64,000 bases of DNA from Anaerostipes sp. 992a (GTDB lineage: Bacteria > Bacillota > Clostridia > Lachnospirales > Lachnospiraceae): positions 186,001 through 250,000 of the forward strand of contig NZ_MJIG01000004.1 in assembly GCF_001940245.1 (NCBI RefSeq). Direction: 5' to 3'. Positions 50,240 to 60,136 of the stretch are shown in pieces; position 1 is the first letter of the stretch, and each line of letters begins with the position of its first letter. The position numbers and the translations under genes were made by a program. Below the pieces are notes generated by a model. That model had not been told where the DNA came from and ran no database searches. It saw only the letters and a list, made by a program, of their open reading frames with translations.

Positions 50240-51410
50240 CAAAAGTTCCCTCCGTATTTATTGCTAACGCCCTCAATAGCAATCCTTGTGCAAAAGGCAT
50301 GACATCATATATTTGAGAGAATATACCCAATCCATGGGTATCTCCCTGGCAAACATCAACAGCTCCAGATTTCATGGTTACAGTCATCAGTTTTGAGATA
50401 CTCTTTTCAGCAATGTCCTTATACCGTTTCTCGGAAAAAATATTTGAACAGCTCTGAAAAAAGTAAGCCATTGCTGCTGTTATAGAACTATCATACTGTC
50501 CTCCACCCTGTAAAATAGTATTAAATCCTCCGTCATTCTGCTGATACTTAGTATAGGTTTGTGCCGCTTCATACAGATAAGATTTCAATTCATTCCTCTG
50601 ATTGGATTCACTTAACTCTTTCCATGTGTCTAATACCGCAATAAAATACCATGCTGTTCCACGACCCCAGCCATAAATTCCAACGGGTAGATTATTTTCA
50701 ACGTTATAGGCATGGCATGGCAATTGAGTCCCATGAAGAAATCCATGGCAATGATATTTCTTTATCTGTTCAATAGCTAAAATGATGTATTGAGAACAAT
50801 TATATATTCTTCCATATAAGGTTAAAAAAGGGCATACCATCCCCAGTGTATCAACATAACGATACTTCGATTGATTTCCTTGCGAATAACTTATCATACC
50901 ATCTGAACATAAATTACCCTCAATTACATTCACCATTTTCTTCATAGCAGGATATATTTTCTTCGGATCGGAAGTTGTTTTAAGTATAACATATGCCAAC
51001 ATTGCATAATCCACACGGTTTACAGTACACCTCCATTCTCCTTCTTCCGAAATATATTTTTCTGCAAAATCCCCAGGAAAATATGACAAGTCTTTATTTT
51101 TAGAATAGTCAATTAGTCCAAGAGCTAATCCTGCAATTTGCCAACTCTGAATAGTTGCATTGCGATACTTTCCTTTTAATAAATCAAGCAAACGGTAACG
51201 TGAATTATCTGAAAGTCTTACAATCGGTGTATGTTGAATCCATCTACAAGCTCTTTTTACAACTGCCGTTTCCCATTGCTCGCGGTTATCCCATCTTCCA
51301 ATATGATAGCGCCTCGTCTGAGAAACTAAATCGAATATCTTATCGACCCAATAAATCAATGCAGAAAAAGCAAAAAAAACACATATTGAAACTCCAACTA
51401 AAAATTTCAT
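50223..51410 (-). CDS. Membrane-anchored GH88/GH105-like glycoside hydrolase
   Basis: The 395-residue protein has an N-terminal membrane segment (VGVSICVFFAFSALIYWV) and an (alpha/alpha) barrel with family 88/105 features: a VNRVDYAMLAY segment, GIYGWGRGTAWYFIAVLDT and the late GGQYDSSITAAMAYFF and HGLGIFSQIYDVMPFAQG segments. Known relatives cleave unsaturated uronyl residues. In a synthesis cluster it may trim, edit or release the glycan instead. The catalytic acid cannot be assigned with certainty. It overlaps the flippase gene. Confidence 0.8.
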   Translation of the reverse strand: MKFLVGVSICVFFAFSALIYWVDKIFDLVSQTRRYHIGRWDNREQWETAVVKRACRWIQHTPIVRLSDNSRYRLLDLLKGKYRNATIQSWQIAGLALGLIDYSKNKDLSYFPGDFAEKYISEEGEWRCTVNRVDYAMLAYVILKTTSDPKKIYPAMKKMVNVIEGNLCSDGMISYSQGNQSKYRYVDTLGMVCPFLTLYGRIYNCSQYIILAIEQIKKYHCHGFLHGTQLPCHAYNVENNLPVGIYGWGRGTAWYFIAVLDTWKELSESNQRNELKSYLYEAAQTYTKYQQNDGGFNTILQGGGQYDSSITAAMAYFFQSCSNIFSEKRYKDIAEKSISKLMTVTMKSGAVDVCQGDTHGLGIFSQIYDVMPFAQGLLLRALAINTEGTFDEAVY

Positions 51411-51415
51411 GCCTT

Positions 51416-52579
51416 TTACACCTCACTCTCTAGAACAGTGCGTAGCTTGAAAGCCCTTTGTATATACTTCGGCATAAATGACTTTAACGTTTGATTAATT
51501 TCTTCTCGATGTTTCATAATCCATGTATATGCCAAATATAAATCTGTTTTTTCAATGAGATTCTGCACAGGAATTACAAAATGCTCCTCAGTTCCAAATA
51601 AATCCATTGCAATTCCCCTGGCTTTCACTGAGTATCCTACCACCAGTGTAGGCACACATAATGAATAAGCAGCAATAGTCGCATGTGTTCTTGCTCCAAC
51701 AAAGCAATCACAGTGAGAAATAATATCCTTCAACTGTAAACAATTCTGATCTTGCACCAAAAATATGCGTTCTGTATTTCCTATTTCTTTATATAGTTGC
51801 TGAAGAACAACTCTGTCATCATTTTTATCTTTTACTACATGTGGTATTAATGCAATGTTATATTCTGTTTCTTCAAGAATTTTTTGAACAAGAAATTTAT
51901 AATTTTCAAAAGTAATACCCTGCTTCTGCTCTCTACTCTGAATTAGTGGACTTATGTTAATTCCTACATAGGACTTTTCCTTTAATCCGGCAGGCCAAAT
52001 ACCATTCCCAACTGGTAATGTAAATGCTGGATCAGGAAGTAACACCGTCTTTTCATTTATCTTTTTGAGGGCTTTAAATGATAGGGACTCTCTTGCAACA
52101 ATTAAATCATAATTTTTCAAATCATTTGACATAATAGGTGTAATATCATCCGGTTCAACAGAACAACCCCATAATACAGTTTTACACCCTCTCCTTTTTG
52201 CATACCGATTTACTAAATAAATATGTTCATTATCTCCATAGCAATAATTGTCCCCACCAATAGATAACAAGATATTCCCTTGCAAACACTCTTTTATGAT
52301 CGGAGAAAAGCTTAATGCATCGTAAGCATCTTGCCGATGATTAATATGATACTGAAGAAAAGCCTTAAAATATCCTAAAGACATCCTCTTTGCAATTTTT
52401 TGTGGAGCTTTAAGAATAAATGATCTATTCTCTATATAACGCTGATCCTCCTCAATACCATCTGAAAAAAGCGTAAAGTCATTTTCTGTTCCTATCAAAT
52501 TAATAGTTGTACGCACAATTGCCTCACATCCATGATTTCCGCTACCACCATGCGGATACATTAAATATTTCTTACTCAT
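51416..52579 (-). CDS. Polysaccharide pyruvyl transferase family protein
   Basis: This 387-residue CsaB-like protein starts KYLMYPHGGSGNHGCEAIVR (the GNxG-type family motif) and includes VGARTHATIAAYSLCVPTLV, the C-terminal nucleotide-region pattern of the family. Members add pyruvate ketals from PEP to sugars. Since the family also includes unrelated activities, the donor is not certain. It overlaps the upstream GT2 gene by 8 bases and lies 5 bases before the GH88/105-like gene. Confidence 0.87.
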   Translation of the reverse strand: MSKKYLMYPHGGSGNHGCEAIVRTTINLIGTENDFTLFSDGIEEDQRYIENRSFILKAPQKIAKRMSLGYFKAFLQYHINHRQDAYDALSFSPIIKECLQGNILLSIGGDNYCYGDNEHIYLVNRYAKRRGCKTVLWGCSVEPDDITPIMSNDLKNYDLIVARESLSFKALKKINEKTVLLPDPAFTLPVGNGIWPAGLKEKSYVGINISPLIQSREQKQGITFENYKFLVQKILEETEYNIALIPHVVKDKNDDRVVLQQLYKEIGNTERIFLVQDQNCLQLKDIISHCDCFVGARTHATIAAYSLCVPTLVVGYSVKARGIAMDLFGTEEHFVIPVQNLIEKTDLYLAYTWIMKHREEINQTLKSFMPKYIQRAFKLRTVLESEV

Positions 52580-53588
52580 ATGAATCCTTTCTTTTTGATT
52601 TCATATCCATGAAATCTATACATATTTTAAATAGCCTTGGCGATAATAAAAATAAATTCAACTGTTTACGACACGATTTACTCAGCGCCTTTGTTAAAAG
52701 AAATTTTTTGTCTGCATGCAATTCTTTGTAAATCCTTTTTCGCCACTCGTAACTATTGGGATAAATCTTCCCTTCAGTGCTTAATAATTTCTTATAAGTG
52801 TAAATATACTGATACACCCATTTCTCACAGATATAATCCTCATACTCAGGAAAAAGTTTACACACTATATCATATAATATTTTATATATATCATATGATG
52901 CAATTTTACTTTCAGTAATACCGGTATGCATTAATGAATCAGAACGCATAAAATAGAAATACCCCGGATAATTCAAGTAAACAATTTTTTGCCCTTTAAC
53001 AAGCAACTGCGGTGTGACATAACTGTCTTCATACGCTTTTCCTATTGGAAATTCAATATTTGAAAACAGCTCCTTCTTGTATATCCCTGACCATACTTGC
53101 ACTTTCAGCTTTTTCTCCTTACCATGGAAATACTCATATACTGCATCCGATGTATTGTAAACTTCAACCACATAGTTCTTTACATCTTGATTTGTTTGAT
53201 TTGTTTGATCTGTTTTGTCTTGTGAAGTAATTATCGAATTAAACTTTACGATATCACAGTTATATAATCGAAAACATGATATTACTCTTTCAAGTAAAAA
53301 ACGATCAATAAAATCATCTGAGTCTATGAAACATATGTAATCACCTGATGAATTTTTAATTCCAATATTTCTTGCAACTGAAACTCCACTATTTGCAATC
53401 TGTATAATTTTAATCTTTGGTGATTTAAGAGCAAACTTTTTACATATTTCAATACTTCCATCCGTAGATCCATCATCCACAATAATAACTTCAAAATTAA
53501 GGTACGTTTGTGCTAAAACAGACTGTAAGCATCTCTCTAAATACATTTCTGTATTGTATACTGGAATTATAATTGATACATAATCCAT
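52572..53588 (-). CDS. GT2 glycosyltransferase
   Basis: This 338-residue inverting GT-A enzyme has nucleotide motif SIIIPVYNTEMYLERCL, VIIVDDGSTDGSIEIC and metal motif ICFIDSDDFIDRF, followed by a helical C-terminal half without clear membrane segments. It probably adds one sugar to the growing repeat unit at the cytoplasmic face. Acceptor and donor are unknown. AGGAGG precedes the ATG. Confidence 0.92.
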   Translation of the reverse strand: MDYVSIIIPVYNTEMYLERCLQSVLAQTYLNFEVIIVDDGSTDGSIEICKKFALKSPKIKIIQIANSGVSVARNIGIKNSSGDYICFIDSDDFIDRFLLERVISCFRLYNCDIVKFNSIITSQDKTDQTNQTNQDVKNYVVEVYNTSDAVYEYFHGKEKKLKVQVWSGIYKKELFSNIEFPIGKAYEDSYVTPQLLVKGQKIVYLNYPGYFYFMRSDSLMHTGITESKIASYDIYKILYDIVCKLFPEYEDYICEKWVYQYIYTYKKLLSTEGKIYPNSYEWRKRIYKELHADKKFLLTKALSKSCRKQLNLFLLSPRLFKICIDFMDMKSKRKDSYE

Positions 53589-53603
53589 ATCTTCCGTCCT
53601 CCT

Positions 53604-54635
53604 TCAATTCACAGAATTGTCTACATCTCTCTTTATTTTCATAGCCGCTCTTAACAATGCAAGCAAAACGCTCATTTTTTTTTGCATCATAAATACATAC
53701 ATCTGTGAATAATCGGTCGTTGTTGCAACTTTACAGGCATGAATAACTTCTTCTTGAGATAATATGCTTCTAACTCTATTTATTTTTTGCCCAAATCCCA
53801 ACGTACACAGGGGATTCCATAAATCAAAGATACTATTATATGCGTCATCAAATATTCTTCGATAAACAAATGCTTCTTCCTTGGAAAAAAAGAATCCCTT
53901 TTCAATAAACAAATTTTTTAAAGCCATATTAATTCTAAGACCGTTTTCAAAAAGATTATATCTATATTTATGGCTTAACGAATTTTCATTATCATGGTCA
54001 TAATAATATATTGGTTTATGCTGATACGAAATATCATTTATACATCTCAAATAAAGCAGATTAAATAGCAAATCCTCACCATATGAAGTATCTTCAGGAA
54101 AACATATATTATTTTCTCGTATTATCTCCATTCGATATAACTTATTAACTGGTCCATACAATAGGAATGTTTTATTCCATTCCAAAAAAAGCCTACGATC
54201 TTCATCTGATCCCCTTTCAAAATTAACTTGTCCCTCTTTTGCATAGACAATAGTTTTTTTTCCCTTGTTTACATTAGCAATTGTCCCCATTGCCAATTGA
54301 CATTTTCCCACTGATAAAGTTTTTTTTAATTGCCAAAAATAATCCGACTTAATATAGTCATCACTATCAATAAAAGAGACTAAACTCCCAGAAGCTTGTT
54401 CTAAACCAAAATTTCTTGCTTTTGAAACACCACCATTTTTTAAATGAAATACTTTAATCCTATTATCATTTGCAGTCAATTCATCACAAATTTGACCGCT
54501 TCTGTCAGTTGAACCATCGTCAACAAGAATAATTTCCAAATCATTGTATTTTGAATTTTTTATTGAGTTTATACATCTCTCCAGTGTTTTTTCACTGTTA
54601 AATATCGGGACGATAACACTAATAACTTCACTCAT
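53604..54635 (-). CDS. GT2 glycosyltransferase
   Basis: This GT-A enzyme of 343 residues has SVIVPIFNSEKTLERCI, ILVDDGSTDRSGQIC and SFIDSDDYIKSDYF, and a C-terminal helical half typical of capsular glycosyltransferases (FPEDTSYGEDLLFNLLYLRC). It starts inside the end of the GT4 gene upstream (overlap 8 bases), with GGAGAA about 8 bases before. Donor sugar is unknown. Confidence 0.92.
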   Translation of the reverse strand: MSEVISVIVPIFNSEKTLERCINSIKNSKYNDLEIILVDDGSTDRSGQICDELTANDNRIKVFHLKNGGVSKARNFGLEQASGSLVSFIDSDDYIKSDYFWQLKKTLSVGKCQLAMGTIANVNKGKKTIVYAKEGQVNFERGSDEDRRLFLEWNKTFLLYGPVNKLYRMEIIRENNICFPEDTSYGEDLLFNLLYLRCINDISYQHKPIYYYDHDNENSLSHKYRYNLFENGLRINMALKNLFIEKGFFFSKEEAFVYRRIFDDAYNSIFDLWNPLCTLGFGQKINRVRSILSQEEVIHACKVATTTDYSQMYVFMMQKKMSVLLALLRAAMKIKRDVDNSVN

Positions 54636-55773
54636 CAATTATTTTCTCCAGCACTTGTATATTATTCTGAACATTAAACATTTTACTCCTTTTCAGAGCT
54701 AGAACTTTGTATTTACTCAACACGTTGCTATTTTCTGTAATTTCTTTAAGCCCTTTATAAATCCCCTCTTCAGAATTTTCCGTCAATAAACCATATTTTC
54801 CTCCTCCAATAAGTTCATTAGGTCCAGAACAATCTGTAGTCACAATCGCCAATCCTAGAACCATTCCTTCAGCAATAGCTAAACTGTACCCTTCAGCCCT
54901 TGATGAGCATATCAAAACATCTCCCAATTTCATTACGGCATAAGGATTTGCCAAATATCCATGCAGCTTAACATATCTCTCCAGTTTAAACTGTATAATA
55001 TATTGCTGCAACTCTTCCTTTTGCTCACCATCTCCGATGATATGAAGCTGAAATGCTCTGTTATTCTGTTTTAAACGAGCAACTGCTTTTAATAAACGAT
55101 CAAACCCTTTTTGTTCTACAAGACGTCCTACTGACATAATATGTAGAACACCACTATCAAAACATAACGATTGTTCTTTTGATTTAGCCAGAATATATTG
55201 TGTATCGATGGGATTATAATGGGTAATTACTTTTTTTTCTTCTACACAATATTTCCTGAGGAAAGCTAGCCTCGTTGCATCTGATACGCAAATAATTTTA
55301 TCAAATGCATCATAATGTTTTTTTTCATCTTCATCATTTTTATAAAGAAATGATGTCCACGAATTTTTCTCTAAATCAATATGAACCCACGCAAGTTTCT
55401 TGGAATGTGTATTTGTTGATCCTGAAATTATTTTCGTACTTTCTCCTTCAATGAACGCAATTTCAACATCATATTTTCCATGAATAAAAAGGGAATAAAA
55501 AACTTTTGCGGGGCAACAATTAAAAATTTTTCCTTTAATTTTTAATATAACTCTGGATAGGAGTCTGAATATGGTATTATTTCCATTATAATCATCAAAC
55601 ACCACTTTATAGCGAAATTGTCGCTTATATACCTCTCGATCAATATTTTCTCTATGCATAGAATAAAGTGTAATATCGTATTTATCGTTATCCAAATGAT
55701 TTAACACAGTCTGCAAAACACGTTCAGCACCGCCTGAATAAAGAGTATTTGTCATAATTAATATCTTTTTCAT
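54628..55773 (-). CDS. GT4 glycosyltransferase
   Basis: This 381-residue GT-B enzyme begins KKILIMTNTLYSGGAERVLQ (glycine-rich loop) and has the EX7E-type C-terminal motif SRAEGYSLAIAEGMVLGLAI, with a mid-protein SVGRLVEQKGFDRLLKAVAR segment. It resembles the neighbour at 55886 in order and motif style (paralogues), so the region may have grown by duplication. It would transfer a sugar from a nucleotide donor with retention. Confidence 0.92.
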   Translation of the reverse strand: MKKILIMTNTLYSGGAERVLQTVLNHLDNDKYDITLYSMHRENIDREVYKRQFRYKVVFDDYNGNNTIFRLLSRVILKIKGKIFNCCPAKVFYSLFIHGKYDVEIAFIEGESTKIISGSTNTHSKKLAWVHIDLEKNSWTSFLYKNDEDEKKHYDAFDKIICVSDATRLAFLRKYCVEEKKVITHYNPIDTQYILAKSKEQSLCFDSGVLHIMSVGRLVEQKGFDRLLKAVARLKQNNRAFQLHIIGDGEQKEELQQYIIQFKLERYVKLHGYLANPYAVMKLGDVLICSSRAEGYSLAIAEGMVLGLAIVTTDCSGPNELIGGGKYGLLTENSEEGIYKGLKEITENSNVLSKYKVLALKRSKMFNVQNNIQVLEKIIDE

Positions 55774-55885
55774 TCAAATTATTCCTCATATTTAATATAT
55801 ATAATTCAACTTTAAAACAACTATTTATCTATGTTCTTCTTTGATTTATCAACGATCCAAATATTTTACTAATGTGCTATTCTCA

Positions 55886-57025
55886 TTAATTTTTACCAAC
55901 CAACAAACTTTCTACTTCTTGTATTCTTGACAAAAGCCGAAAATCTTTTGCTCGTGTCACAACATCCGGATAATAGCTGTCTATATGTATGTTTCCTAAA
56001 ACAATTTGTTTTAACATTTGGCATAATGCATCGTCAGAATTAGGAACAATAATACCACACTTTTTATCCCCAAATAACTCCTCCATACCTGCACAATCAA
56101 CTGTAAAAATTGGTTTTCCCAAAATCAAACTTTCGGTAGCAGCAGTACTAAATCCCTCAGCGTAAGAAGAACAAATAAAGGCATCACAACAATTTATATA
56201 ACTATAAGGATTTTTTTGAAAGCCAACCAATGTCACTATATTTTTAAGACCATTCTTATCAATATAATCTTGTAAATCTTTTCTTTGAGAACCATCACCA
56301 ATAATCCAAACTTCAAAATCAGAATTTTCAACAGCAACCTTTCTTATACATTCTAGTAATCGCTTATATCCCTTTTGTTCCTCCAGTCTACCAATTGTAC
56401 CAAGTAATACTTTTCTCCTTTTTTTTAATCGAATAGGTTCTTTACCCTTACAGATGATTTTTTTCTCATCTACTGGATTATACTGAATACATACATTTTC
56501 TTTAAATGCAAACTTTTGAACAAAAGCCTCCATCACACTTCTTGAAACGCAAGCAATTTTTTGAAATTTTTTATATGTAGCAATGTGTTCGTCTATATTT
56601 TTGTAACAAGAATCCGCATATGCATTTTGAATCATATCTATATGTACCCACGCTATTTTTTTGCTTTTTGAGTTCGAAGATGACGCAATCAGTTTTGTTG
56701 CAAAACCTTCAACGAATGCAACCTCTACATCATACCTTTCATTCAAAAAGATACGATAAGTCAAAGCCGTTGGCAATAAATAAATTAATTTAATCCCTAT
56801 CCAAAACAATACTTTCCTAATCCCCCCAGCATTGTAATTCTTCTTATGAAGGAAAGAACGATAGTTACAAACTCTACTTACTTGCTCCTGATATACATCG
56901 TCGTCAGTTACTGTACAAACAGTAACATCAAATTTATTTTGATCCAAATTGCATATAATATCCGATAGAACTTTTTCTGCGCCTCCACCAGCCAAACTTT
57001 CTATAAAGAACAATACCTTTTTCAC
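55886..57025 (-). CDS. GT4 glycosyltransferase
   Basis: This GT-B enzyme of about 379 residues starts at GTG 57025 (VKKVLFFIESLAGGGAEKVL), with AGGGAG 6 bases upstream; the longer ORF from 57058 would overlap the previous gene and has no good site. Key motifs are GTIGRLEEQKGYKRLLECIR and SYAEGFSTAATESLILGKPI (EX7E). It is paralogous to the gene at 54628-55773. A 112-base AT-rich gap without a gene follows downstream. Confidence 0.9.
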   Translation of the reverse strand: MKKVLFFIESLAGGGAEKVLSDIICNLDQNKFDVTVCTVTDDDVYQEQVSRVCNYRSFLHKKNYNAGGIRKVLFWIGIKLIYLLPTALTYRIFLNERYDVEVAFVEGFATKLIASSSNSKSKKIAWVHIDMIQNAYADSCYKNIDEHIATYKKFQKIACVSRSVMEAFVQKFAFKENVCIQYNPVDEKKIICKGKEPIRLKKRRKVLLGTIGRLEEQKGYKRLLECIRKVAVENSDFEVWIIGDGSQRKDLQDYIDKNGLKNIVTLVGFQKNPYSYINCCDAFICSSYAEGFSTAATESLILGKPIFTVDCAGMEELFGDKKCGIIVPNSDDALCQMLKQIVLGNIHIDSYYPDVVTRAKDFRLLSRIQEVESLLVGKN

Positions 57026-57051
57026 TTTTCTCTCCCTACATTCATTTCCGT

Positions 57052-58245
57052 TTAGCATAAGCTGTACAACTTACTAATTTCACTTGAATTTGAATAATCA
57101 TATTCGTTACATTTTTCTACTATCCGAGATTGCTTTGCACCATCGAATATAAAATCTGCTATCCCTTCTGCACATCCTTTATTATCCATAGGAACAATTA
57201 TTCCGTCAATTCCTTCATGTAACTGGCTATCTGATGTTTCATATCGTGTAATCACAACAGGTTTTCCTAACATCTGAGCTTCATGAACCGTTACAGAATT
57301 CCCCTCATATCGACTGGGCTGAATATAAATATCACAAGATAATATATATGGATAAGGGTTTTCTTTCTTTCCTAATATAAACACAAAATCTTGCATTTTT
57401 GCATCAAAAATTTTTTGACGAATCAAACCTTCATCTCCACCATAACCAATTAGATACCAGTTTACATTTATCCCTTTTTCAATTAATCTCCGACAAATAT
57501 CAGGTATATTATCAAAGTTTTTGGCTTTACAAAAACGTCCAATAGATAGTAACCGTATAGATCCGTTGCAAGGCATCTCTTTCGTAACTACAAATTCTAG
57601 TGCCTGCTTTTTGATGCTATATTGGGGTAATATATTCTCAATCTTTATAATTTTATGTGCTAAGTCTTTAAATACACCTAAAAAACTTTTCGTCACTGAA
57701 TCTGAAATAGAGATAATGTGGTCATATTTGTCCCACATTTTGTATTCAGATTCAACATCTACGCTTACTTTAGAATAATCCGTGTGTATCCATGCAATCT
57801 TTTGTTTGGCATCAATACGTTCTGCAACAAAATAATGTGGTGTCAAAAAACTGATCGCCAAATCATATTGTTGATTGCTAATATTGGGCATACTCCATAA
57901 AGTATATTTATGGCTATATTCCAATTCAACATTATTATCTACTGGTAAACCCAACCGTCTTATCCTGCATCTCGCTTGGAACTTTGCAAACATCCTCCCA
58001 AGTAAAACTTTCATTTGCCTTTTATGTATCACATCTTTAATCGGCACAGCCAAACAAGAATACTGTGAAATTTCAGGCAATAAATGAACCTGATGCGGTA
58101 TAAGATTAAGTAATTCGCCAGAGTGCCGCATTAAAAACAAATCCACACTGTAATTAGAATAATCTATATTTTCTAAAAGTCCTAGTAATGCACGCTCAGC
58201 TCCTCCTAATTCCATAGCATGAGCAAATATAAGAATATCTTTCAC
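57052..58245 (-). CDS. GT4 glycosyltransferase
   Basis: This 397-residue GT-B enzyme has the N-terminal loop FAHAMELGGAERALLGLLEN, middle segment LLSIGRFCKAKNFDNIPDIC and EX7E motif SRYEGNSVTVHEAQMLGKPV. It is the third of three consecutive GT4 genes. It lies 34 bases after the GT32 gene and overlaps the next GT4 ORF only if that gene uses its longer start. Specificity is unknown. Confidence 0.92.
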   Translation of the reverse strand: MKDILIFAHAMELGGAERALLGLLENIDYSNYSVDLFLMRHSGELLNLIPHQVHLLPEISQYSCLAVPIKDVIHKRQMKVLLGRMFAKFQARCRIRRLGLPVDNNVELEYSHKYTLWSMPNISNQQYDLAISFLTPHYFVAERIDAKQKIAWIHTDYSKVSVDVESEYKMWDKYDHIISISDSVTKSFLGVFKDLAHKIIKIENILPQYSIKKQALEFVVTKEMPCNGSIRLLSIGRFCKAKNFDNIPDICRRLIEKGINVNWYLIGYGGDEGLIRQKIFDAKMQDFVFILGKKENPYPYILSCDIYIQPSRYEGNSVTVHEAQMLGKPVVITRYETSDSQLHEGIDGIIVPMDNKGCAEGIADFIFDGAKQSRIVEKCNEYDYSNSSEISKLYSLC

Positions 58246-58279
58246 AACATACTTTCCTTCCTGATAAAAAATCTTTCAA

Positions 58280-58963
58280 TTACAATTTCCACTTTTTACA
58301 AAAGCGATGTAATGGCTTTGTTAATTTACTTCTTAATATAGTTTTCTTGTCCATCCAACTTTTTCCATACCAATGAATAGAGTATGTACACTCTGTTTTT
58401 GTTAATACACCTGTAGGATCATCATAAGGATTAAAATATTCTATCGGATAAATTATAGCACCATCTACTCTTTGTTTTTTACCATTCTGTACAAGACCTC
58501 TTTTCAGCAAGGCATCAGTGTTCAAGTGCGGACATCCGATTACTCCATGTTCACCATCTAACAACTGATCATATTCTCTAATCATCTGTAAAACAACTTC
58601 GTTACCTGCTTCTGCTCCAAAGCCAACACCTGTATTGACATATTCGTTGTTTTCAAAGCCAAAAAATGCCTGGCAATCCAACAAACCATCAAAAGAACGA
58701 AGTAGTTCTACATCTGTATCAAAGTAAATGCCACCATACTCCGCTATTACTAGTAAACGTATATAATCTGTTAAAAATGCATATTTCTTTTGTGCATAAC
58801 ACATTTTAGTATAGGCATTCAAGTTAATATCAAAATTTTCTTCATTCCATTCAATGAATTTATAATCCGGGCAATATCTTTTCCAACTTAAAATACACTT
58901 TTTTGCCAATTTAGGCTTTTCCCCATGACCAAACCAACAATAGTGTATTACTTTAGGAATCAT
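58280..58963 (-). CDS. GT32-like sugar transferase
   Basis: This 227-residue protein of the Gly_transf_sug (DXD) family begins IPKVIHYCWFGHGEKPKLAK and has the DXD motif in YGGIYFDTDVELLRSFDGLL and a Trp/His-rich C-terminal TYSIHWYGKSWMDKK. Members transfer mannose or similar sugars in capsule synthesis. The protein is short, as expected for bacterial members. AAGGGG precedes the start. Confidence 0.9.
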   Translation of the reverse strand: MIPKVIHYCWFGHGEKPKLAKKCILSWKRYCPDYKFIEWNEENFDINLNAYTKMCYAQKKYAFLTDYIRLLVIAEYGGIYFDTDVELLRSFDGLLDCQAFFGFENNEYVNTGVGFGAEAGNEVVLQMIREYDQLLDGEHGVIGCPHLNTDALLKRGLVQNGKKQRVDGAIIYPIEYFNPYDDPTGVLTKTECTYSIHWYGKSWMDKKTILRSKLTKPLHRFCKKWKL

Positions 58964-58981
58964 AACTCTTACCCCTTTCTT

Positions 58982-60037
58982 TTACAACTTTGCTATTATT
59001 TTACGAAGAAATCTTTTTACTTTACTTTTTCGCATTTCTAAATATAGCAATCTATATACTCCTTCATAATCAAACTCACTAAGCAATTCTCTGAATTCCA
59101 TAATTCCAGATGAATCCCCTTTAGGATAATTTACCGCTTTAATAATTTCTGGCAACTTACTGCATCTTTCAATTTCAGTTATCATTTTATCACGGTTGTT
59201 TTTTCCATGATAATGTTCAAAATATATTTGTAGCCAATAAGAACACTCATTTTTTAGTTCGACAGCAGTTGTATAAAACAATTCATCCGGCAATGAATGC
59301 TTTTTTATTTGTTCGACCTTAAATCTATAAAGTGATATCGAATCATTTAAAAATTCTGGCATAAATTTACTGGTACTTCCGCCCATACGATAATAATAAA
59401 CAACTTCTGGCGTTACAGCAATTTTTTTTGCTAATAAAATAGCCTGCAAATTAAAAGCAATATCCTCTTGAAAGTGCTTTACAGGACATTCAAAATAGCA
59501 ACCTTTTTTTAATAGATCATTCTTATACAATTTTGTTGGCATATACCCTGGAAAATCCGTAATACCAAAAAAAGACGGTAACAGCTTTTCGCGGATTTCT
59601 TCTTCTTCATAAAGGTGCCTTGCGCTAAAAGAAGGTGGAATATTAGGTCTTATGCGAAAAACATTTGCAAAAAATTTTTGTAATACTCCGCAAGCAATAT
59701 CTACATCTTCATCAATTGCCAATTGCATTAATTTTTCAATACCATCAATAGGAATGATATCATCAGCATCGCAAAATGTAGCATATCCCTCATTTTGCAA
59801 CAATCTAATTCCAGCATTTCTTGCAGTGATAGCACCCCCGTTTTCTTTATGAATTACTTGAATCCGAGAATCCTTTTTTGCATATCTTTCACATATCTCA
59901 CCACTTTGATCTATTGATCCATCATCTACGAGTATAATTTTTATATCAGAAAATGTCTGCTTTTGTAACGAATCGATACATTTACCTATTGTCTTCTGCG
60001 CATTATATATTGGGACTATAATACTCACTTGTGCCAT
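58982..60037 (-). CDS. GT2 glycosyltransferase
   Basis: This 351-residue GT-A enzyme has SIIVPIYNAQKTIGKCIDSL, ILVDDGSIDQSGEIC and ATFCDADDIIPIDGI as metal motif (DAD in place of the more common DSD). The C-terminal half is helical without membrane segments. It lies 18 bases upstream of the GT32 gene in transcription order. A 99-base gene-free gap separates it from the GT2 gene at 60137. Confidence 0.9.
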   Translation of the reverse strand: MAQVSIIVPIYNAQKTIGKCIDSLQKQTFSDIKIILVDDGSIDQSGEICERYAKKDSRIQVIHKENGGAITARNAGIRLLQNEGYATFCDADDIIPIDGIEKLMQLAIDEDVDIACGVLQKFFANVFRIRPNIPPSFSARHLYEEEEIREKLLPSFFGITDFPGYMPTKLYKNDLLKKGCYFECPVKHFQEDIAFNLQAILLAKKIAVTPEVVYYYRMGGSTSKFMPEFLNDSISLYRFKVEQIKKHSLPDELFYTTAVELKNECSYWLQIYFEHYHGKNNRDKMITEIERCSKLPEIIKAVNYPKGDSSGIMEFRELLSEFDYEGVYRLLYLEMRKSKVKRFLRKIIAKL

Positions 60038-60136
60038 ATTTTCACCACCATATCTACTTATTTAATAGTCAACTAAGATGCAGAATTTATGTTTTGCCGT
60101 GACATAATATTTACATTTTTTCTTTAATTTTAAAAT

